Source of the DNA: Pseudomonadota bacterium
GTDB taxonomy: Bacteria; Desulfobacterota; Desulfovibrionia; Desulfovibrionales; Desulfovibrionaceae
Direction: 5' to 3'
DNA length: 10,126 bases
Assembly (NCBI GenBank): GCA_023390395.1
Contig: JAEWCY010000280.1
Span: 1-10,126 of the forward strand
Of this stretch, positions 5,535 to 10,126 are shown piece by piece (position 1 is the stretch's first letter; each line of letters begins with the position of its first letter). Position numbers and translations under genes: made by a program. Below the pieces are notes generated by a model. It was not told where the DNA came from. It saw only the letters and a list, made by a program, of their open reading frames with translations, and searched no databases.

Positions 5535-5584
5535 ACCATTTATATTCTTTACAACACAAGAGCCATTCGTTAACAGCACGTATC

Positions 5585-6766
5585 ATGAGTACCTTCGAAG
5601 AAAATCTTCTGGACAGGATCGCCCGCCTCGACACGCCTTCCCTGGAACGGCTGCTCGAACACGCCGAGGCCCTGCTTTCCCAGAAAACGGACCGCCCGGC
5701 GCGGCGGCACCATCCGGGTGCGGGACTGTGCCAGGCGGCCATGTTCAAGGTGCCCCACGACATCCGCCATCTGGACACCGAGCAGATCGACCGCCTCGGC
5801 GCCGCCTTCGACGCCTGGCGCGACGCGGCCCGCACCTCGCCCATCCGCCGGGCGCGCGAGCGCATGCGCCTGGTCTACCTGATGCTGCGCCACAGCGGCG
5901 GCAAGCTCGGGGAAGTGCTGGCGCTCAACGAGAACAGCGACATCGACATGGGCCAGTCCACGGTGACGCTGGGCGGCGGCAAGCCCGACGAGACCGCCCG
6001 CAAGGTCGTCGTGCCCAAGGCCTTCCTGGAGGAGGTGCGCCGGTTCGCGGCCAGCCCGGCCAACCGCCACATGCGCGGCGAGCTGTTCCGCCTCGACCCC
6101 GGCTTCGTGCGCCGCAAGCTCTACGAACAGGCCGTCAAGGCCGGCTTGCCGCCCGGGCGCGTCAGTCCCACGTCCCTGCGACACTCGCGAGCCGTGGAAC
6201 TGCTGCGCGGCGGCGTGCCCCTGCCCGTGGTCCAGGTCATGCTCGGCCATTCGAGCCTGGTGCTCACCTCCATCTACTGCTCCTTTTCCGAACAGGACTG
6301 CCAGCGCATCCTCAACCACTGCGTGACCAAGGAGAGCCGCGTGAAGACCAGCGCCCGCAACACGTTCTTCGGCGCCGTCAGCAGCGTGCGCAAAAGCCCG
6401 CTGCTGACGGAGATTTCCCTTGCGGTGCAAAACGGCTTCGAGGTCGTGGCCGTGATCACCAACGAAAGCTACGATCGCCTGGGGCTCACCGAGGGCGCGC
6501 AGGTGACGGCCCTGGTCAAGGCCCCCTGGGTGCTGCTCGGCAAGGACGAGCACAAGGCCCGCACCAGCGCCCGCAACTGCTTCCCGGGCAAGGTCGCGGG
6601 CATCCGCGGCGACGGCGTGGCCGTGGAGATCATGGGCCTGCTCGACGGCGGCACGCCCATGTGCGCGCTGATCACGGCCGAATCCGTGGAATCCCTGGAC
6701 ATCAAGGAAGGCGACGTGGTCTGGTTCTTCTTCAAGGCCTTCAGCGTCATCCTGAGCACTGATTAG
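5585..6766 (+). CDS. tunR: TunR-type tungstate/molybdate regulator (recombinase-fold DNA-binding domain plus two TOBE domains)
   Basis: A 393-residue transcription factor. Residues about 60-245 match the catalytic-domain fold of XerC/XerD tyrosine recombinases: 'LRHSGGKLGEVLALN' (101-115), 'SPTSLRHS' (194-201), 'QVMLGHSSL' (217-225) and 'SIYCSF' (229-234). Residues about 254-320 and 325-391 are two TOBE/Mop oxyanion-binding repeats, each starting 'KTSARN' or 'RTSARN'. Of the recombinase active site, R199, H222 and Y231 remain, but the first arginine is K107 and the histidine of HxxR is T196, so strand cleavage is unlikely. The family was described in sulfate reducers as a Mo/W-responsive regulator of modABC. 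The N-terminal SAM-like domain of XerC/D is largely missing (only about 55 residues). The start lacks a good ribosome binding site, but the ATG fits the domain boundary. It is divergent from the mod operon. Confidence 0.9.
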   Translation: MSTFEENLLDRIARLDTPSLERLLEHAEALLSQKTDRPARRHHPGAGLCQAAMFKVPHDIRHLDTEQIDRLGAAFDAWRDAARTSPIRRARERMRLVYLMLRHSGGKLGEVLALNENSDIDMGQSTVTLGGGKPDETARKVVVPKAFLEEVRRFAASPANRHMRGELFRLDPGFVRRKLYEQAVKAGLPPGRVSPTSLRHSRAVELLRGGVPLPVVQVMLGHSSLVLTSIYCSFSEQDCQRILNHCVTKESRVKTSARNTFFGAVSSVRKSPLLTEISLAVQNGFEVVAVITNESYDRLGLTEGAQVTALVKAPWVLLGKDEHKARTSARNCFPGKVAGIRGDGVAVEIMGLLDGGTPMCALITAESVESLDIKEGDVVWFFFKAFSVILSTD

Positions 6767-6849
6767 CCGGACCCGCAACCGGGCCAACCCACGGTCGAAC
6801 GGGTCCCTCCCCCGACGGCTGCCATGCCCGCCTCCAGGCGGCAAAACGC

Positions 6850-6891
6850 CGACGGCCCGTCCAGGCAAGCCTGGCCGGGCCGTCGGTCTTT
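6850..6891. terminator. Bidirectional intrinsic terminator between tunR and trpB
   Basis: A long hairpin: CGACGGCCCG (6850-6859) pairs with CGGGCCGTCG (6876-6885), then one mismatch, then CCAGG pairs with CCTGG around a CAAG loop. On the forward strand it is followed by GTCTTT, and on the reverse strand by GCGTTTTG. It can therefore end both tunR (84 bp after its stop) and the convergent trpB transcript. Confidence 0.75.
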
Positions 6892-6900
6892 GCTGTCGCC

Positions 6901-6921
6901 GCGGTCCCCTCGGGGGACCGC
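6901..6921. repeat. Short perfect hairpin just after the trpB stop
   Basis: GCGGTCCCC (6901-6909) and GGGGACCGC (6913-6921) form a 9-bp perfect stem with a 3-nt loop, 10 bp beyond the trpB stop. There is no T-tract. It may protect the trpB mRNA 3' end or assist the neighbouring terminator. Confidence 0.5.
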
Positions 6922-6931
6922 CGGAATGTCA

Positions 6932-8275
6932 TCATTCCACGTCGGGACAGGCCTTGAGAGCCTCGGCGATGTGGGCCTCGGGATAGGCGAAATCCGTGAG
7001 CTTGCCCTGCATGAAGGCATCGTAGGAGGCCAGGTCGAGCAGGCCGTGGCCGGAATAGAGGAAAACCACGTTCTCGCCGGGCTTGGCCCGCTTGGCCGTC
7101 TCGATGGCCCCCTTGATGGCGTGGGAGGTCTCCGGCGCGGGCAGGAAGCCCTCGGTGCGCAAAAACAGCCGGGCCGCGTCGAAGCATTCGGTCTGGAAGT
7201 AGGCCGTGGCGTCCACCAGGCCCTCGTTGGCCAGGTTGCACACGATGGGCGCGCCGCCGTGGTAGCGCAGCCCGCCGGCGTGGATGGGGGCGGGCATGAA
7301 GGCGTGGCCCAGGGTGTGCATCTTGAGCAGCGGCGTGAGCTTGGCCACGTCGCCGTAGTCGTAGCGGAACTGGCCGCGCGTGAGCGTCGGGCAGGCCTTG
7401 GGCTCCACGGCGATGAAGCGGATGTTCTCGCCGGCGAGCTTTCGCGGCAGAAACGGCAGCACCAGTCCGGCGAAGTTGCTGCCCCCGCCCACGCAGCCGA
7501 CCAGGTAGTCGGGCTTTTCCCCGAGCATGGCCAGCTGCTTCTCCACTTCCAGGCCGATGACGGTCTGGTGGTGCAGCACGTGGTTGAGCACGCTGCCGAG
7601 CGCGTATTTGGTGTCGTCGTGGGTGGCGGCGTCCTCCACGGCCTCGGAGATGGCCAGTCCCAGGGAGCCGGTGCAGTCCGGGTCGGCGGCCAGCACGGCC
7701 CGGCCGGTTTGCGTGTTCTCCGAGGGCGAGGCGTAGATCTCGCCGCCGTAGGCGTTGATCAGGATGCGGCGGTAGGGCTTCTGGTTGTAGCTCACCTTGA
7801 CCATGTACACCGTGCAGTCGAGGCCGAGCTGGGAGCAGGCGAAGGCGAGCGCCGTGCCCCACTGTCCCGCGCCGGTCTCGGTGGCGATGCGGCGCACGCC
7901 CTCCTGCTTGTTGTAGTAGGCTTGCGGCACGGCGGTGTTGGGCTTGTGGGAGCCGGCCGGGGACACGGATTCGTTTTTGTAGAAGATCTTGCACTTGACG
8001 CCGAGGGCTTCTTCGAGCCGCTTGGCCCGCACCAGGGGCGTGGGCCGGAAGAGCCGGTAGATGTCGAGCACCGGCTCGGGGATGTCGAGCCAGCGCACGG
8101 GCGAGAGCTCCTGCTCGATGACGGCCTTGGGGAAGATGACTTCCAGCTGCTCCGGGGACAGGGGCTGCTTGGTCTGGGGATCGAGGGGCGGAGCCAGCGG
8201 CGTCGGCAGGTCGGGCAGGGCGTTGTACCACTGCCGGGGCATTTCCGATTCGGGAAGATTGATGCGGCACTCCAT
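6932..8275 (-). CDS. trpB: Tryptophan synthase beta chain, TrpB2 type (PLP-dependent)
   Basis: A 447-residue cytosolic enzyme that joins indole and L-serine to give tryptophan. Visible features are 'RPTPLVRAKRLEE' (77-89), the PLP-binding lysine K111 in 'SPAGSHKPNTA', the catalytic glutamate E133 in 'ETGAGQWG', and the phosphate-binding 'GGGSNF' (263-268). Length, the N-terminal extension and QWG (TrpB1 has QHG) mark the TrpB2 subfamily (TIGR01415). Such enzymes often act without TrpA and salvage free indole. No trpA or other trp gene is nearby, in line with that. The start at 8273-8275 has CGGAGA about 7 nt upstream, although the frame stays open further. It is alone on its strand here, divergent from a modA gene and with a terminator after it. 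It could instead supply the main synthase if a TrpA is elsewhere. Confidence 0.93.
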   Translation of the reverse strand: MECRINLPESEMPRQWYNALPDLPTPLAPPLDPQTKQPLSPEQLEVIFPKAVIEQELSPVRWLDIPEPVLDIYRLFRPTPLVRAKRLEEALGVKCKIFYKNESVSPAGSHKPNTAVPQAYYNKQEGVRRIATETGAGQWGTALAFACSQLGLDCTVYMVKVSYNQKPYRRILINAYGGEIYASPSENTQTGRAVLAADPDCTGSLGLAISEAVEDAATHDDTKYALGSVLNHVLHHQTVIGLEVEKQLAMLGEKPDYLVGCVGGGSNFAGLVLPFLPRKLAGENIRFIAVEPKACPTLTRGQFRYDYGDVAKLTPLLKMHTLGHAFMPAPIHAGGLRYHGGAPIVCNLANEGLVDATAYFQTECFDAARLFLRTEGFLPAPETSHAIKGAIETAKRAKPGENVVFLYSGHGLLDLASYDAFMQGKLTDFAYPEAHIAEALKACPDVE

Positions 8276-8476
8276 GCGGTTCTCCGGATGCGTTTGGTAT
8301 TCCGGGCGCGGCGCGGCCCTTGGGCAAGGCCTGGCCGCCACGCCGGCAGGCAATGGAAAAGCCTTACATCCCGAAGCGGTTTTTCACAACCGCGGCCGCC
8401 CCGGCCGCCCAGGCGGTCTTTGCCTTTGCCCGCCGTTGCGGCTATCCTGGCGTCACTTCCCGAAAAGGACCGCCCC
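8276..8476. other. Divergent intergenic region trpB / second modA
   Basis: A 201-bp GC-rich gap. It contains a small inverted repeat GCGGTT-N6-AACCGC (8376-8393), which could be an operator. A weak leftward -10-like TGTAAG (8363-8368) exists, but no good -35 goes with it. There are no runs of Trp codons, T-box features or leader peptide for trpB. No TCACG-N14-CGTGA repeat is present, so this region lacks the proposed TunR operator. Confidence 0.4.
8420..8448 (+). promoter_or_regulatory. Probable promoter of the second modA
   Basis: TTGCCT (8420-8425), a 17-bp spacer and TATCCT (8443-8448); each hexamer matches 4 of 6 consensus bases. The predicted start site is about 22 nt before the ATG, leaving room for the AAGGA ribosome binding site. 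Confidence 0.5.
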
Positions 8477-9223
8477 ATGAAACGACTGGCCGCCGCCCTC
8501 CTCCTCGTCCTTGCCCTGGCCCTGCCGGCCGCCGCCGGCGACATCGTCGTCTTCGCCGCCGCCAGCCTCACCAACGCCGTCGAAGCCATGCGCCCGGCCT
8601 TCGAGCGCGACCACCCCGGACTCGTCCTCAGGCCCTCCTTCGCCGCCTCGGGCGCGCTCCTTCAGCGCATGGCCAACGGCCAGGCCTGCGACGTGTTCTT
8701 AAGCGCCGACGCCGCCACCATGGACGCGGCCGTGGACCGTGGCCGCGTCGACCCGGCCACGCGGCGGGTCGTTGCCGGCAACAGCCTGGTCCTGGCCGTG
8801 CCGGCCGGCAACCCGGCGAAAGTCTCCGGGCTCGACTCCCTGTCGCTTGGCGGCGTGCGGCGCGTGGCCGTGGGCAACCCCGAGTCCGTGCCGGCCGGGC
8901 GCTACGCCAAGCGCGCCCTGCAGGAAAAGGCCCTGTGGTTCGCCCTGACCTCCAAGCTCGTGTACTACCCCTCGGTGCGCCACGTCCTGGCGGCGTTGAC
9001 GGCCAGGGAGTGCGACGCCGGCTTCGTGTACGCCACGGACGCGACCATCGCCGGGGACGCCGTGGCCGTGGCCGCCGTGGTGCCCACGTCGCCGCCCGTG
9101 GCCTACAGCGGGGCCGTGGCGGCGAACGCCCCGGACCCCAAGGGCGCGGTCGCCTTCCTGGACTTTCTGGCCACGCCCGAGGCCCGCGCGGTGCTGGCGC
9201 GCTACGGCTTCGGCGCGCCCTGA
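8477..9223 (+). CDS. modA: Solitary canonical ModA-type molybdate-binding protein
   Basis: A 248-residue precursor with a Sec signal peptide (MKR, long hydrophobic stretch, cleavage after the alanines near residue 20). The mature part keeps the canonical ModA motifs: 'VVFAAASLTNA' with S30, 'FAASGALLQ' with S58, 'CDVFLSADAATMD' (71-83), 'GNPESVPAGRYAKRAL' (133-148) and 'DAGFVYATDA' with Y185. These correspond to the serine and tyrosine contacts known in ModA structures, so molybdate (and probably tungstate) binding is expected in the periplasm. No modB or modC is adjacent. It would have to use the ModBC encoded at 2456-4596 or another permease. AAGGA lies 7 nt before the ATG. It differs clearly from the operon ModA and is not a recent duplicate. 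Confidence 0.92.
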   Translation: MKRLAAALLLVLALALPAAAGDIVVFAAASLTNAVEAMRPAFERDHPGLVLRPSFAASGALLQRMANGQACDVFLSADAATMDAAVDRGRVDPATRRVVAGNSLVLAVPAGNPAKVSGLDSLSLGGVRRVAVGNPESVPAGRYAKRALQEKALWFALTSKLVYYPSVRHVLAALTARECDAGFVYATDATIAGDAVAVAAVVPTSPPVAYSGAVAANAPDPKGAVAFLDFLATPEARAVLARYGFGAP

Positions 9224-9236
9224 CCGGGACCGGAGC

Positions 9237-9347
9237 CTAGTGTGACGTCCCTAAAAAAATACGATAGTATTTTTTTAGAAAAACATAACTTCTAAAGCGT
9301 GTTGTCCAAGGAATACGCCTGCGCGCATTTCGCGGACGCGACACTAG
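9237..9347. mobile_element. MITE-like element with imperfect terminal inverted repeats
   Basis: The left end CTAGTGTGACGTCC (9237-9250) and the right end GGACGCGACACTAG (9334-9347) are inverted copies matching at 12 of 14 positions, with a TA inside CTAG at each extremity, as left by TA-targeting elements. The inside is 83 bp, has no gene, and has an AT-rich core unlike its surroundings. These features suggest a small non-autonomous transposable element. The alternative is a long regulatory or terminator structure between convergent genes. Confidence 0.5.
9251..9278. repeat. AT-only perfect palindrome (12-bp arms)
   Basis: CTAAAAAAATAC (9251-9262) and GTATTTTTTTAG (9267-9278) form a perfect 12-bp inverted repeat with a GATA loop. 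It starts 28 bp after the solitary modA stop and reads the same from both strands, with seven A and seven T. It could act as a weak bidirectional terminator for the convergent modA and cupin genes, or be a structural core of the surrounding element. Confidence 0.75.
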
Positions 9348-9694
9348 AGTTCCGGGGCGAAGTTCGGGACCAGGCAGACGATGACCAGGGGCTCACCGCC
9401 CGTGTTCTCGATGTGGTGCTCGACGTCGGCCGGGATGAAGAGCACGTTGCCCGGGCCGATGTCCGTCCAGGCCCCGTCGCGCAGGATGCGGCCGCGCCCG
9501 GCGTGGACGAACTGCTCGTGCTCCCAGGGATGCTTGTGGGGCGGGATGACGCCGCCCGGGGCGACCTCGATGACGCGCATGCAGAAATTGTCCGCGCCGT
9601 CGGCCTTGCCGAGGACCACGCGGCCGGTGACGCCGCGCATGGTGGCCGAGGTCAGCTCGCGGGGCGCGACGTCGCGGTAGTCGATGATCTTCAT
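9344..9694 (-). CDS. Small single-domain cupin protein
   Basis: A 116-residue cupin_2 protein. Cupin motif 1 is 'GGVIPPHKHPWEHEQFVHAG' with likely metal ligands H53, H55 and E60; motif 2 is 'PADVEHHIENTG' with H93. This set (two His, one Glu, one His) usually binds Fe, Mn, Ni or Zn. Substrate and reaction cannot be read from the sequence: such small cupins include isomerases, dioxygenases and sugar-binding proteins. The start is fixed by AAGGAG 6 nt before the ATG. Its TAG stop (9344-9346) lies inside the right terminal repeat of the MITE-like element, so the last codons may have been altered by that insertion. No operon partner is visible. Confidence 0.9.
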   Translation of the reverse strand: MKIIDYRDVAPRELTSATMRGVTGRVVLGKADGADNFCMRVIEVAPGGVIPPHKHPWEHEQFVHAGRGRILRDGAWTDIGPGNVLFIPADVEHHIENTGGEPLVIVCLVPNFAPEL

Positions 9695-9868
9695 GGGACG
9701 CTCCTTGGGCATGAGGATTGCGGCGGGCCTCCCGGCCTCGCCCGCTGGCCAGGATGTACGAACTTCGCCCCCCAGCGTCCAGACGCCGGCCGGTTTCCGG
9801 CGACGCTTCCCTTTCCCCCAGGCTTTGGCTAGCATGGGACAACGCCTCTTGCGCGCCCGGAGATCTCC
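9695..9868. other. Divergent intergenic region cupin / lipoprotein
   Basis: A 174-bp gap with a small GC hairpin (CGCCGG at 9784-9789 and CCGGCG at 9797-9802). A weak rightward promoter candidate is present: TTCCCT (9807-9812), 17 bp, TAGCAT (9830-9835), the latter matching 4 of 6 bases. Nothing stands out as a promoter for the cupin gene. I see no gene here, although reverse-strand frames are open. Confidence 0.35.
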
Positions 9869-10126
9869 ATGCCCTTGATGTGCTTCCGCCTCGTCCCGGC
9901 CCTGTGCCTCGCCGTCGCCCTGGCCGCCTGCGCTCCCGCGACCAAGTCCGCTCCCCCGGCCGCCCCGGCCAAGACCGCCGCCGGCAAGACGCCCCCGGCC
10001 CAGACGCCGAACCAGACGCCGCCCGGCGCGCCACGAAACGGCTTTCGCGTGGTCATGGGCAAGCCCCTGCCGGATCAGGCCGCGCCGGCCCCGGCCGCCG
10101 GCCAGCCGGCGACGCCGGGCCAGGTT
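9869..10126 (+). CDS. Proline/alanine-rich lipoprotein, N-terminal part (runs off the window)
   Basis: The 86 visible residues begin with a lipoprotein signal peptide (hydrophobic 8-20, lipobox L18-A19-A20-C21), so the mature protein is lipid-anchored at C21. Alanine at +2 favours the outer membrane. The rest is low-complexity, rich in Pro, Ala, Gln, Thr and Lys, typical of a flexible linker, with a short ordered-looking 'NGFRVVMGKPLPDQ' (57-70). Any functional domain lies beyond the edge. The start is supported by CGGAGA 6 nt upstream of the ATG, although a second ATG occurs at codon 4. No function can be assigned. Confidence 0.8.
   Translation, partial: MPLMCFRLVPALCLAVALAACAPATKSAPPAAPAKTAAGKTPPAQTPNQTPPGAPRNGFRVVMGKPLPDQAAPAPAAGQPATPGQV

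Larger units (their letters stand above)
5310..5584. promoter_or_regulatory. AT-rich divergent control region between mod operon and tunR
   Basis: This 275-bp stretch separates the two divergent units. From about 5405 on it is much richer in A and T than the rest of the window. It holds two inverted repeats of identical geometry (listed separately) and a good -10 (TATATT, 5541-5546) for tunR with no matching -35, as expected for a promoter needing an activator or covered by a repressor. No clear sigma70 promoter is seen for the leftward hydrolase-modCAB operon. That would fit an activator-dependent promoter placed just left of the first repeat. No RNA gene or riboswitch is recognised here. 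Confidence 0.65.

Noticed and set aside
5310..5584. A molybdenum-cofactor riboswitch upstream of the mod operon
   Set aside because: I could not recognise its conserved core or a long structured leader; the repeats present are better explained as protein-binding sites.
5585..6766. A phage or integron integrase, with an attachment site nearby
   Set aside because: Two TOBE domains at the C-terminus, lost catalytic residues and divergence from mod genes point to a TunR regulator. No direct-repeat attachment site or phage genes are seen.
6824..9223. A very long forward open frame covering the trpB region and running into the second modA
   Set aside because: The part before 8477 is antisense to a clear trpB and has no family motifs; it is open because of high GC content. 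The real modA start has a ribosome binding site and a signal peptide.
9695..9835. An N-terminal extension of the cupin gene upstream of 9694
   Set aside because: The extra 47 residues are Arg/Lys/Gly-rich without a motif, and a strong ribosome binding site directly precedes the ATG at 9694.
1..10126. CRISPR array, tRNA or rRNA genes
   Set aside because: No regularly spaced direct repeats and no tRNA or rRNA signature was recognised by eye on either strand; a covariance-model scan was not possible.

Overview
This GC-rich window most resembles a sulfate-reducing bacterium of the Desulfovibrio group. The main evidence is a TunR-type regulator (a tyrosine-recombinase fold fused to two molybdate-binding TOBE/Mop domains), a family known from sulfate-reducing deltaproteobacteria. 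A paired feoA, a C_GCAxxG_C_C protein, a DUF1566 protein and a TrpB2-type tryptophan synthase fit the same assignment. Species cannot be fixed from the sequence alone.

Layout. Positions 1-5309 are read leftward. Going from right to left they hold an operon of alpha/beta hydrolase, modC, modA and modB, with 2-3 bp gaps or a 19-nt overlap. Next come two feoA genes behind a promoter with a Fur box laid over its -35 element. These are followed by a C_GCAxxG_C_C protein, a tandem DUF1566 protein and the first codons of an IS5-family transposase at the window edge. Positions 5310-5584 form an unusually AT-rich divergent control region. tunR runs rightward from 5585. It converges on a leftward trpB2 gene, with a bidirectional terminator between them. 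Divergent from trpB2 is a solitary second modA (rightward). After it lies a 111-bp MITE-like element with inverted-repeat ends, whose right end supplies the stop codon of a leftward cupin gene. The window closes with the start of a rightward lipoprotein gene.

How it works together. The core is a molybdate/tungstate uptake and control module. The TunR protein lacks two of the recombinase catalytic residues and is expected to bind DNA without cutting it. The divergent region carries two inverted repeats of the same geometry (TCACG-N14-CGTGA), one nearer the mod operon and one just upstream of the tunR -10 element, and I propose these as TunR operators. ModC lacks the usual C-terminal TOBE domain, so oxyanion sensing appears to lie only in TunR. 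The two ModA paralogues differ in the binding pocket: the operon copy has lost the usual serine and tyrosine contacts and the solitary copy keeps them. Different oxyanion preference is possible but untested. The neighbouring feoA pair is a separate, iron-controlled unit that lacks feoB inside this window.
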